Shown: positions 55,025-62,922 of the stretch, in pieces | Layout: each line of letters opens with the position of its first letter | How positions within the stretch are numbered: the stretch's first letter is position 1 | From: Pseudarthrobacter sp. fls2-241-R2A-127 | GTDB lineage: Bacteria > Actinomycetota > Actinomycetes > Actinomycetales > Micrococcaceae | DNA length: 64,000 nucleotides | Reading direction: 5' to 3' | NCBI RefSeq assembly: GCF_030209355.1 | Contig: NZ_JARVSF010000041.1 | Coordinates: forward strand, 62,001-126,000 | Translations under genes and position numbers: made by a program | The notes under the pieces: model-generated | What the model saw: the letters and a program-made list of their open reading frames with translations, nothing else | Databases searched by the model: none | What the model was told of the DNA's origin: nothing

Positions 55025-55435
55025 ATGCGCAACTCACCCAACCGCCTCGTCGCCACCGTTTTCGGAGCCGTCTACCTGCTGGTGGGCCTCCTCGGCTTCG
55101 CCGTCACGTCCGGCGTCGGATTCGTAGCCACCGAAGGCGCAAACCTGATCATCTTCGAGGTCAACCCCCTCCACAACGTCATCCATCTGGCCATTGGCGC
55201 CGCCCTGCTGTTCGCCGGGCTCCGCGGGACGGACACTGCCCGCACCCTCAACGCCACAGTGGGCGCCGTCTACCTGCTGGTGGGCATTCTGGGCTTGTTC
55301 CTGCTGGAATCGCCCCTGAACATCATCGCCCTGAACGGTCCGGATAACGTCCTGCACCTCGCCAGCGCCGTCCTGCTCCTGGGCGTGGGCCTGTCCCTGG
55401 ACAAGTCCCACTCCCCGGCCGCTGCCCGGGCATAG
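55025..55435 (+). CDS. DUF4383 domain membrane protein
   Basis: A 136-residue protein with four helices in two similar halves: NRLVATVFGAVYLLVGLLGF..EVNPLHNVIHLAIGAALLFAG, and TLNATVGAVYLLVGILGLF..NGPDNVLHLASAVLLLGVGL. This internal repeat with N-x-x-H-L is the DUF4383 signature. Function unknown; often stress-linked in actinobacteria. GAAGGA lies 8 nt before ATG. The next gene begins 2 nt after its stop. Confidence 0.88.
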   Translation: MRNSPNRLVATVFGAVYLLVGLLGFAVTSGVGFVATEGANLIIFEVNPLHNVIHLAIGAALLFAGLRGTDTARTLNATVGAVYLLVGILGLFLLESPLNIIALNGPDNVLHLASAVLLLGVGLSLDKSHSPAAARA

Positions 55436-55437
55436 CC

Positions 55438-56076
55438 ATGGCGGCATCCGGCATGGCCGCTTCCGGCCCGGCCCTTCCGGCCGCTGCTGCCGAACCGGCC
55501 CGGGCGGCGTCCCCGGCTGTCCCGGCGGTCCGGCTTGTAGCTGGATTCGCAGGGTTCGGTGCGGGATCGGTCAACCTGGCTATCGCGTCCAGCATCTTCG
55601 CCGCACCGGCCCGGCCGGCTGATGGGATCTTCGCCGTGGCAGCGGCACTCTGGGGCACGGCCCTGCTGGCGGGAGCCATCGTGTTCCTGGCCAAGGACCG
55701 GCCGGCCGGCGGGCGGCGGCCACAGTTTGCCCTGGCGGGCGCGGCCGCAGTCCACCTGGCAGCGATCGCCTTCGCCGTTCCCCGGACGTCCAGCCTCAAC
55801 CTCACGCAGCTCTCGGCGCTGCTGCTCACGCTGATGATCATCGCATCGCTCGGCTGGCTCCGGCGGGCCGAAGCGTGCCGGGAAAGTGGGCGGCGGGGAG
55901 GCAGCCGCACGGTAGGACAGGCGCGGCCGGGACGGCTGTTGGCGGCAGCATTCGCCGGAGCCCTCCTGGTGGCGGGAATTGCGACTCCGGGACTCGCCGC
56001 CTCAACGGCCGGGCAGTACGCCGTCCCGCATGGTGAACACGGCAACTTGGCCCCGGCCGACCATCACCACCACTGA
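55438..56076 (+). CDS. Membrane protein with His-rich C-terminus
   Basis: A 212-residue protein with an Ala/Pro-rich start, four hydrophobic helices (LVAGFAGFGAGSVNLAIAS, WGTALLAGAIVFLA, FALAGAAAVHLAAIAFAV, LSALLLTLMIIASLGWL) and a fifth near the end (LLAAAFAGALLVAGIA). The tail HGEHGNLAPADHHHH is His-rich and may bind metal. It begins 2 nt after the DUF4383 gene, so the two are one operon. I do not recognise the family. Confidence 0.72.
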   Translation: MAASGMAASGPALPAAAAEPARAASPAVPAVRLVAGFAGFGAGSVNLAIASSIFAAPARPADGIFAVAAALWGTALLAGAIVFLAKDRPAGGRRPQFALAGAAAVHLAAIAFAVPRTSSLNLTQLSALLLTLMIIASLGWLRRAEACRESGRRGGSRTVGQARPGRLLAAAFAGALLVAGIATPGLAASTAGQYAVPHGEHGNLAPADHHHH

Positions 56077-56124
56077 AAGCTAATGGGACAGCCGGCCCCG
56101 TCCGCACCGGAACGCCCCGACAAA

Positions 56125-56160
56125 AGAGCCTCCACACCGCAGCAGCGGCATGGAGGCTCT
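56125..56160. terminator. Bidirectional terminator hairpin
   Basis: AGAGCCTCCA (56125-56134) pairs with TGGAGGCTCT (56151-56160), with an inner CCGC-AGCA-GCGG stem. On the minus strand it is followed by TTTTGTC, so it ends the symporter operon well; it can also end the plus-strand membrane gene. Confidence 0.8.
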
Positions 56161-56184
56161 TCCGGTTTACGGGATGCGCGGCGG

Positions 56185-57801
56185 CTAGTGGTCCACCGCC
56201 TTCTCGGCGCCGATGCCTGTCAGGGAGCGGACTTCCATTTCGGCCTGCTTGGCCGGATCCTCCCGCCGCTTGTCCAGCGTGGTGCCCAGCCAGCCCAGCA
56301 GGAACGCCAGCGGGATGGACACGATGCCCGGGTTGCTGAGCGGGAAAAGGGCGAAGTTGGCGCCCGGGATCATCGAGGTCTTGGCACCGGAAACCACCGG
56401 CGAGAAGACGATCAGCAGGATGGCCGAGGCCAGGCCGCCATACATGCTCCACACGGCGCCCTGGGTGGTGAATTTCCGCCAGAACAGCGAGTAGATGATG
56501 GTGGGCAGGTTGGCAGAGGCGGCGACGGCGAAGGCCAGCGCCACCAGGAAGGCCACATTCTGGCCGTTGGCGAAGATGCCGCCCAGGATGGCCAGGATGC
56601 CGATCACCACCACGGTGCGCCGGGCCACCCGGACTTCCGTGGCTGCGTCGGCATTGCCCTTGGCGATGACGTTGGCGTAGATGTCATGCGCAAAGGAAGC
56701 AGCGGCCGTGATGGTCAACCCGGCCACCACGGCGAGAATGGTGGCAAACGCGACCGCGGAGATGAAACCGAGCAGCAGCGGGCCGCCCAGGTGGAACGCC
56801 AGCAGCGGGGCGGCGGAGTTGACGCCGCCGGGGGCGCCCTTGATCGTGTCCGCTCCCACCAGTGCCGCAGCACCGTAGCCCAGCACCAGGGTGAACAGGT
56901 AGAAGATACCGATCAGCCAAATGGACCAGACAACCGATTTGCGGGCTTCCTTGGCGGTGGGGACCGTGTAGAAGCGCATCAGCACGTGTGGCAGGGCGGC
57001 CGTGCCCAGTACCAGCGCCAGGCCGAGGGACATGAAGTCCAGCTTGGAGGTATCCGACTTGCCGTACTGCAGGCCCGGGTTGAGGACGGCCGGGTTCTTG
57101 GCGGTCTCCACGGCGCCGCCCAGGAGTGCGGAGATGTTGAAGCCGTAGATGGCCATGACCCAGAAGGTCATTACGGCCGCACCGGCGATCAGCAGCATCG
57201 CCTTGATGATCTGCACCCAGGTGGTGCCCTTCATGCCGCCGATCAGGACGTACATGATCATGAGGGCGCCGACGACGATGATCACCAGCGCTTGTCCGCC
57301 CCAGTCGCTGATGCCCAGCAGCAGGGAGATCAGGCTTCCCGCACCCGCCATCTGGGCCAGGAGGTAGAAGAAGCAGACGGCGAGGGTGGAGATGGCCGCC
57401 GCGATCCGCACCGGGCGCTGCTTCAGCCGGAAGGACAGGACGTCCGCCATGGTGAACTTGCCGGTGTTGCGCAGCAGCTCGGCAACGAGCAGCAGCGCCA
57501 CCAGCCACGCCACCAGGAAGCCGATGGAGTACATGAAGCCGTCGTACCCGTTGATGGCGATGGCACCGGTGATGCCCAGGAAGGACGCCGCGGACAGGTA
57601 GTCACCGGCAATGGCCGTGCCGTTCTGCGAACCGGTGAAGGACCGGCCCGCTGCGTAGTAGTCCGCGGCGGTCTTGTTGTTGCGGCTGGCCCGGAACACG
57701 ATCACCATGGTCACGGCAACGAACAGGGCGAAGATGCCCATGTTCAAGAGCGTGGTGTCCTTGAGGGCGGAAACGTCCACCGCAGCTGGGATTGCGATCA
57801 T
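56185..57801 (-). CDS. Cation/acetate symporter, ActP-like (SSS family)
   Basis: A 538-residue Na+/solute symporter with about 13 helices. Family marks: DYYAAGRSFTGSQNGTAIAGDYLSAASFLGITGAIA near residue 50, QMAGAGSLISLLLG, MKGTTWVQIIKAMLL, GTAALPHVLMRFYTVPTAKEARKSVVW and AVAGLTITAAASFAHDIYANV. Close to acetate/monocarboxylate carriers ActP and MctC. Its ATG overlaps the DUF485 gene by 4 nt, the usual actP-yjcH partnership. A Crp-like site lies upstream of the pair. Confidence 0.93.
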   Translation of the reverse strand: MIAIPAAVDVSALKDTTLLNMGIFALFVAVTMVIVFRASRNNKTAADYYAAGRSFTGSQNGTAIAGDYLSAASFLGITGAIAINGYDGFMYSIGFLVAWLVALLLVAELLRNTGKFTMADVLSFRLKQRPVRIAAAISTLAVCFFYLLAQMAGAGSLISLLLGISDWGGQALVIIVVGALMIMYVLIGGMKGTTWVQIIKAMLLIAGAAVMTFWVMAIYGFNISALLGGAVETAKNPAVLNPGLQYGKSDTSKLDFMSLGLALVLGTAALPHVLMRFYTVPTAKEARKSVVWSIWLIGIFYLFTLVLGYGAAALVGADTIKGAPGGVNSAAPLLAFHLGGPLLLGFISAVAFATILAVVAGLTITAAASFAHDIYANVIAKGNADAATEVRVARRTVVVIGILAILGGIFANGQNVAFLVALAFAVAASANLPTIIYSLFWRKFTTQGAVWSMYGGLASAILLIVFSPVVSGAKTSMIPGANFALFPLSNPGIVSIPLAFLLGWLGTTLDKRREDPAKQAEMEVRSLTGIGAEKAVDH

Positions 57802-58178
57802 TTGTTGGCTCCGCCTACTCGGTGTCCGTTCTTGTCGAATTCATGCCCCTCGATCTCGTGCCTGATTTCGGTGGCGATCGGGTCCAGCTTTCGGTTGGAG
57901 TAATGCACGTACCAGCCGGTGATGGCGAACGTGGAGACGAACTGGAGCAGGCCCAGGACCAGGCCGACGTTGATGTTGCCCCAGACCTTGGTGGACATGA
58001 AGTCCACCGCGTAGTCCGCCAGCAGGACGTAAGCGAAGTACCACAGCAGGAAGGCCACTGCCATGGGGAAGACAAAGCTGCGGTGACGCCTGCGCAGTTC
58101 CTGGAACTGCCCGGTCGACTGGACTTGCTCAAAGTCCACGGACGCCGCTGCGTCCGGAGTATGGGCCTCGTTACCCAT
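57798..58178 (-). CDS. DUF485 membrane protein (YjcH-like symporter partner)
   Basis: A 126-residue protein. An N-terminal soluble part ends in FQELRRRHRSFVFPMAVAFLLWYFAYVLLADYAVDFM, the DUF485 signature, followed by a second helix (NVGLVLGLLQFVSTFAITGWYV). DUF485 proteins pair with acetate symporters. AGGAGG lies 4 nt before ATG. First gene of the minus-strand pair. Confidence 0.93.
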   Translation of the reverse strand: MGNEAHTPDAAASVDFEQVQSTGQFQELRRRHRSFVFPMAVAFLLWYFAYVLLADYAVDFMSTKVWGNINVGLVLGLLQFVSTFAITGWYVHYSNRKLDPIATEIRHEIEGHEFDKNGHRVGGANK

Positions 58179-58260
58179 CGTTCCTCCTCATTGAGTGATG
58201 CGGGTACACACCGGGCGGCAGGGCCTGCGGCAGGAGACTGCCGGAACACTGCCAGGGAAA

Positions 58261-58289
58261 CCGCAGATGTGACTGCAATCACTCTGCGG
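58261..58289. promoter_or_regulatory. Crp/GlxR-like site between the symporter pair and the two-component genes
   Basis: TGTGACTGCAATCACT (58268-58283) matches TGTGA-N6-TCACA with one mismatch. It is framed by CCGCAGA (58261-58267) and TCTGCGG (58283-58289), which extends the symmetry to 29 bp. It is about 95 nt from the DUF485 start and 108 nt from the expected histidine kinase transcription start. Confidence 0.6.
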
Positions 58290-58370
58290 CCTGTCAGGTG
58301 CGGTATTCCAGAACCACGCGGCGCGGGGTCGCTCAACGGCTGCGATGCTGCGGCAAACGGCACCCGCCGC

Positions 58371-58376
58371 TACGCT
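58371..58376 (+). promoter_or_regulatory. TACGCT box of the histidine kinase gene (leaderless type)
   Basis: TACGCT lies 7 nt before ATG 58384. No ribosome binding site precedes this ATG or the upstream in-frame ATG 58345, so ATG 58384 with a leaderless message is the best reading. Confidence 0.5.
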
Positions 58377-58383
58377 GGGCACC

Positions 58384-59565
58384 ATGCCGGACTCCCCCCT
58401 CCTGACCGCCGCCGCAGTGGCGGTGATCGCCATGGCCATTGCCGTCGTCGTCGGCGTTGGCCTGAAGGTGCTCCGCTCGTTCCGTGAGCTGGGCACCGAC
58501 GCGGAGCGCGCCACTTACCACACCCTGCACGCCGCCTCCCAGGCCGGCCAGCACCTGCGCCGCGGCCTGAACCCGGCAGGTGCCGCGAAGGCCGGGCGCC
58601 AGCTCCGCTCCCTGCTGGGCTGCGACGCCCTGGCCATTACGGACACGTCCGGCGTGCTGGCGTGGGACGGCGGAGCCGAGGAGATCAGGCCGCGGCTGAT
58701 GGAGCTCGCCGCCGGAGCCATCGAATCAGGCCGGGCGGCCGTGCTTCCGCCCGGCGCGGAGGGAACCGGCGGCCCCCTGGCCGGAGTCATCGCCCCGGTG
58801 CGGGCCGGCACCCGGGTGGTGGGCGCGGTCGCGGCGTTCGCTCCCACCGCCGGCGCAGGACTGGTCCGGGCCACGGGTGAAGTGGCTGACTGGGTGGCGG
58901 TGCAGGTGGAACTCGCGGAGCTGGATGCCTCCCGCACCCTGCTGATGGAGGCGGAGGTGCGGGCGCTGCGCGCGCAGATCAGCCCGCACTTCATCTACAA
59001 CTCGCTGAACGCCATCGCCTCGTTCATCAATACGGACCCGGAGCGGGCCAGGGAACTGGTGGTGGAGTTCGCCGACTTCACCCGGTACTCCTTCCGGCGG
59101 CACGGGGACTTCACCACCCTTGCCGAGGAGCTCCGCTGCATCGACCGCTACCTGCTGCTGGAGCGGGCCCGCTTCGGCGAACGCGTCCAGGTCAGCCTGC
59201 GCGTGGCCCCCGAGGTCCTCAGCACCGTCATCCCCTTCCTGAGCCTGCAGCCGCTGGTGGAGAATGCCGTCCGGCACGGTCTCGAGGCCAAGGAAGGGCC
59301 CGGACACATCAGCATCACCGCCGAGGACGCCGGCGCCTTCGCCGAAGTCACCATCGAGGACGACGGCGTGGGGATGGATCCCGAACAGCTCCGGTCCGTG
59401 CTGGCCGGCCATACCGACGGGGACCACGTGGGGCTGCGGAACGTCGACGCCCGGCTCCGGCAGGTGTACGGCAACGACCACGGGCTGGTGGTGGAAACGG
59501 CGCCGGGCGAGGGAACCCTGATCACCATGCGGGTGCCCAAATCCCAGCCCGGCCGTGACGCGTAA
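58384..59565 (+). CDS. LytS/YehU-type sensor histidine kinase
   Basis: A 393-residue membrane sensor. One N-terminal helix (LLTAAAVAVIAMAIAVVVGVGL), a GAF-like domain (about 65-175, LLGCDALAITDTSGVLAWDGG), the phosphoacceptor region ALRAQISPHFIYNSLNAI (His_kinase family PF06580), and the ATPase domain with PLVENAVRHGLEAK and GVGMDPEQL. E. coli relatives BtsS and YpdA sense pyruvate. With its regulator it sits between two acetate-type symporters, so a carboxylate signal is likely. Confidence 0.92.
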   Translation: MPDSPLLTAAAVAVIAMAIAVVVGVGLKVLRSFRELGTDAERATYHTLHAASQAGQHLRRGLNPAGAAKAGRQLRSLLGCDALAITDTSGVLAWDGGAEEIRPRLMELAAGAIESGRAAVLPPGAEGTGGPLAGVIAPVRAGTRVVGAVAAFAPTAGAGLVRATGEVADWVAVQVELAELDASRTLLMEAEVRALRAQISPHFIYNSLNAIASFINTDPERARELVVEFADFTRYSFRRHGDFTTLAEELRCIDRYLLLERARFGERVQVSLRVAPEVLSTVIPFLSLQPLVENAVRHGLEAKEGPGHISITAEDAGAFAEVTIEDDGVGMDPEQLRSVLAGHTDGDHVGLRNVDARLRQVYGNDHGLVVETAPGEGTLITMRVPKSQPGRDA

Positions 59566-59598
59566 GGCTGCTCCCGCCGCTGGAAGTACCCTAGGAGC

Positions 59599-60315
59599 AT
59601 GATTAACGTCCTCGTCGTTGATGATGAGCTGCCCGCCGTTGAGGAACTGGCCTTCCTCCTGGGCAGGGACGAGCGCATCGGCAAAGTGCTGCGGGCAACG
59701 TCCGGCGCGGAAGCCCTGGCAGCCCTGGCCGGCGGCGGCATCGATGCCGTCTTCCTGGACATCCACATGCCCGCCGTATCCGGCCTGGACATCGCCGCCT
59801 TCATTAACCGGAGCAGCAATCCCCCGGCCGTCGTCTTCGTCACCGCCGACGAAGACCACGCCCTTGCTGCGTTCGAACTGGCCGCCGTCGACTACCTGCT
59901 CAAGCCCGTCCGCACCGAACGCCTGGCCCGCTCCGTGGGGCGGATCAGCGAACTGCGCGACGGCGGCAGTGCACCGGAGATGATCACGGTGGACCAGGGT
60001 GGAACCACCAGGATGATCCGGCGCGACGACGTCACGTATGTCCAGGCGCAAGGCGACTACGCCCGCCTGCACACCGCCGACGCCAGCTACCTCATCCGGG
60101 TGCCCCTGGCCGACCTTGAACAGCAGTGGGCGGATGCCGGTTTCATCCGGACGCATCGCTCCTACCTGGTGGCGCTGAAGCACGTGTCCTCAATGAAGCT
60201 GGCCGCCGACGGGCCCCGCGTGACCGTGGCCGGGGCGGGGCTGCCCATCAGCCGCCGCCACCTGCCGATCGTGCGCGAGAAGCTCGAAGCCACCCGGATC
60301 AGGCCGCACGCATGA
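59599..60315 (+). CDS. LytTR family response regulator
   Basis: A 238-residue regulator. Receiver domain with Asp8/Asp9, phosphoacceptor Asp54 in VFLDIHMP, and the DYLLKPV lysine. The C-terminal LytTR DNA-binding domain has DVTYVQAQGDYARLHT and RTHRSYLVALKHV. ATG 59599 has AGGAG very near and a TACCCT box (59587-59592) 6 nt upstream. It is 33 nt after the kinase and overlaps the next gene by 4 nt, so it probably controls the downstream symporter. Confidence 0.94.
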   Translation: MINVLVVDDELPAVEELAFLLGRDERIGKVLRATSGAEALAALAGGGIDAVFLDIHMPAVSGLDIAAFINRSSNPPAVVFVTADEDHALAAFELAAVDYLLKPVRTERLARSVGRISELRDGGSAPEMITVDQGGTTRMIRRDDVTYVQAQGDYARLHTADASYLIRVPLADLEQQWADAGFIRTHRSYLVALKHVSSMKLAADGPRVTVAGAGLPISRRHLPIVREKLEATRIRPHA

Positions 60316-60683
60316 CCAGGGTCCGGGTCACCGCCCCGCACGCCTCGCCCGGCAACCCCGGGCGGGGCGGACCAGGCCCGCTGGAATCACGCGAAGCCGC
60401 CCAGGACTCCGAGGTAGGCCAGGTTTTCGTCCGGTCCCTGATCAGGTCGCAGCTGCGGCTGGCCCTGGTGGTTGCGGGCGGCTTCCTGTTGATCCTTGCA
60501 GCGTTCCCGCTGATCCTGGTTGCGGTTCCCGGCCTGGCCGACACCAGGATCGCCGGCATCCCTTTCGACTGGCTCCTGCTGGGCCTGGGCATCTACCCGG
60601 TGATCGGGTTGAGCGCGTGGCTGTACGTCAGGACAGCGGCCCGGAACGAGGCGCGCTACCGCGACCTGGCCGGCGAACAATGA
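60312..60683 (+). CDS. Small membrane protein, symporter partner (DUF485-like role)
   Basis: About 123 residues with a soluble, Pro-rich N-terminus and two helices: LALVVAGGFLLILAAFPLILV and FDWLLLGLGIYPVIGLSAWLYV, ending in charged ARNEARYRDLAGEQ. Layout and place before an acetate-type symporter match the DUF485/YjcH partner, though sequence likeness is weak. ATG 60312 overlaps the regulator stop (ATGA). Confidence 0.75.
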   Translation: MTRVRVTAPHASPGNPGRGGPGPLESREAAQDSEVGQVFVRSLIRSQLRLALVVAGGFLLILAAFPLILVAVPGLADTRIAGIPFDWLLLGLGIYPVIGLSAWLYVRTAARNEARYRDLAGEQ

Positions 60684-60717
60684 ACACTGCGGCACAGGAC
60701 GGCACGGTGGGGCGGCA

Positions 60718-62190
60718 ATGAACCCCGGCGTCGCCATCACGGCGGTCACGGTGGTGTCCCTTGCCACGGCCATCATCGGGTTCTACGGGCTGCGGATTTC
60801 GCGTACCACCGGGGATTTCTACGTCGCCTCCCGGACGGTTCGCCCCTGGTGGAACGCGTCCGCGATCGGCGGGGAATACCTGTCCGCTGCCAGTTTCCTG
60901 GGCGTGGCCGGCCTCATCCTGCTGTCCGGCACGGATGCCCTGTGGTTCCCGGTGGGGTACACGGCCGGCTACCTGATGCTGCTGCTTTTCGTCGCCGCCC
61001 CGCTGCGCCGCTCGGGGGCCTATACCATCCCGGACTTCACCGAGGCCAGGCTCGCGTCCCGGACCGTCAGAAGGGTCACCAGCCTGGTGGTGGTGATGGT
61101 TGGCTGGCTTTACATCGTGCCGCAGCTCCACGGGGCGGCACTGACCATCCGCATCTCCACAGGCCTGCCATCCTGGGCAGGGTCCGTGGCCGTCGTCGTG
61201 GTGGTGTGCCTCACCGTGGCGGCGGGCGGGATGCGGTCCATCACCTTCGTCCAGGCGTTCCAGTACTGGCTCAAGCTGACGGCTCTGGCCGTGCCCATCC
61301 TGTTCATCGTGTCCGTACTCGCCGGCAACGGCACGCAACCGCTGGGTGCGGCGGACGTCAACCCGGCCGGAACCGCCCCCGCGGGCCTCTACCAGAACAT
61401 TTCCCTCCTGGTGGCACTGCTGTTCGGCACGCTGGGGCTGCCACATGTGCTGGTGCGCTTCTACACCAACCCGGACGGACACACGGCCCGGCGCACCACG
61501 CTGATCGTCCTGGGTCTATTGTCGGTGTTCTACCTGTTCCCCACCGCGTACGGCCTGGTGGCCCGGATGTTCGCCCCGGACCTGGCCCGTTCTGGCCAGC
61601 CGGACGCCATGGTCCTGCGGCTTCCCGGCGAGTTCATTGGCGGCACGGCCGGCAGCCTGCTCTCCGCGCTGGTGGTGGCCGGCGCCTTCGCCGCGTTCCT
61701 CTCCACCACCTCGGGCCTGGTGGTCTCCCTGGCCGGCGTCATAAGCCAGGACGTCCTGGACGGAAGCGTGCGCGGGTTCCGGTGGGCCGCCGTCGTCTCC
61801 GCGGTGGTGCCGCTGGGCTTTGCCTTGATGACCGACTCCCTTGCCCTGGCTGGAAGCGTGGGATTGGTGTTCGCGTTCACCGCCTCCACGGTGTGCCCCG
61901 TGCTCCTGTTGGGCATCTGGTGGCGGGGCCTGACGGACGCCGGAGCCATCGCCGGCATGGTCACCGGCGGTGTGCTCTGCGGCGGGGCGATGACCGCCGG
62001 CTCACTGGCGCTGGCCGGTTCCGGGCAGACGCCGGCGTGGCTCGCCCAGCCTGCCGCCTGGAGCGTGCCCCTGGCTTTCGCCGTCATGGTCCTTGTTTCC
62101 CGGGCCACGGCCCACCGTGTTCCGGCAACGATGCCGCGGACCATGACGCGCCTGCACACCCCGGAAAGGCCACTGGCAACCGAACGGTGA
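60718..62190 (+). CDS. Second cation/acetate-type symporter (SSS family)
   Basis: A 490-residue Na+/solute symporter with about 13 helices. Family marks: DFYVASRTVRPWWNASAIGGEYLSAASFLGVAGLI, QLHGAALTIRISTGL, GMRSITFVQAFQYWLKLTAL, GTLGLPHVLVRFYTNPDGHTARRTT and AFAAFLSTTSGLVVSLAGVISQDVL. Overall likeness to the minus-strand symporter at 56185-57801 is moderate, so they are paralogues with perhaps different substrates. It ends the kinase-regulator-partner operon. Confidence 0.92.
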   Translation: MNPGVAITAVTVVSLATAIIGFYGLRISRTTGDFYVASRTVRPWWNASAIGGEYLSAASFLGVAGLILLSGTDALWFPVGYTAGYLMLLLFVAAPLRRSGAYTIPDFTEARLASRTVRRVTSLVVVMVGWLYIVPQLHGAALTIRISTGLPSWAGSVAVVVVVCLTVAAGGMRSITFVQAFQYWLKLTALAVPILFIVSVLAGNGTQPLGAADVNPAGTAPAGLYQNISLLVALLFGTLGLPHVLVRFYTNPDGHTARRTTLIVLGLLSVFYLFPTAYGLVARMFAPDLARSGQPDAMVLRLPGEFIGGTAGSLLSALVVAGAFAAFLSTTSGLVVSLAGVISQDVLDGSVRGFRWAAVVSAVVPLGFALMTDSLALAGSVGLVFAFTASTVCPVLLLGIWWRGLTDAGAIAGMVTGGVLCGGAMTAGSLALAGSGQTPAWLAQPAAWSVPLAFAVMVLVSRATAHRVPATMPRTMTRLHTPERPLATER

Positions 62191-62194
62191 TCGG

Positions 62195-62899
62195 GTGGAC
62201 AATAACGCCATGTCCATCGAGGACGGCGGCCCCTCCCGCCGGCAAGGCGCAGTTCCTTCCTCCGTCAGGGCTCAGCTGCTCGCCACGGAACACTGGGGCC
62301 TGCTGGCGTCCCGGAGCACCGCGCAAAGCGAGGTCCTGACGCGGATCAGCATGTTCCTGACGTTCACGTCCGCGAGCGTGGTCAGCGTCGCCCTGGTGGG
62401 ACAGGCAACGAAATTTTCCGATTCATTTGTGCTGCTCGCGGTGGTGGTTCTGTTCATCGACACCGCGATTGGCCTGCTGACCCAGCTCCGGGTCATGAAC
62501 GTGGCCCATGAGGACCTCATGTACGTCACGGCCATGAACCGCCTCCGGGCCGCGTACGTTGACCTCGACCCCGGCGTGGCGCCGTACCTGATGGCGTCCA
62601 CCCACGACGACGAGGCAGGCTCAGTGCAGACCTACTATTTCTTCGGCCACCGGGGCAGCTTCAGCCATGTGGCGGGGAGCAGCATGATTTTCATGACGAC
62701 GGCGAACGCTGCCTTGATTGCCATTTTTGCCGGCATGCTGGTGACGCTCGCGGGGGCGGGAACCGGGCCGGCTACGGTTGCCGGGGCCGTGTGCGGGGCT
62801 TTGTTCCTGGCGGTATCCGCCGTGCGCGGCTACCGCAGCTACCTGGACGTGTGGCGGCGGTACACCCCGCTCTTCCCCACCCCGCCGGCCGGGGACTGA
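62195..62899 (+). CDS. Membrane protein of unknown family
   Basis: A 234-residue protein with a soluble N-terminus and four helices in two pairs: ISMFLTFTSASVVSVALVGQA with FVLLAVVVLFIDTAIGLL, and SSMIFMTTANAALIAIFAGMLVTLAGAG with ATVAGAVCGALFLAVSAV. Between them is a soluble part with DLMYVTAMNRLRAAYVDLDPGV. I do not recognise it. GTG 62195 starts 4 nt after the symporter stop; ATG 62210 is an alternative. Probably the last gene of that operon. Confidence 0.72.
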   Translation: MDNNAMSIEDGGPSRRQGAVPSSVRAQLLATEHWGLLASRSTAQSEVLTRISMFLTFTSASVVSVALVGQATKFSDSFVLLAVVVLFIDTAIGLLTQLRVMNVAHEDLMYVTAMNRLRAAYVDLDPGVAPYLMASTHDDEAGSVQTYYFFGHRGSFSHVAGSSMIFMTTANAALIAIFAGMLVTLAGAGTGPATVAGAVCGALFLAVSAVRGYRSYLDVWRRYTPLFPTPPAGD

Positions 62900-62922
62900 C
62901 CGGCAGTCCCGGGGGCTGTTCG

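Noticed and set aside
56083-57903. 606-residue open frame on the plus strand
   Set aside because: Antisense to the symporter; product is a Gln/His/Gly/Asp-rich string with no recognisable fold.
58726-60183. 485-residue open frame on the minus strand
   Set aside because: Antisense to the histidine kinase and response regulator, whose catalytic motifs are intact.
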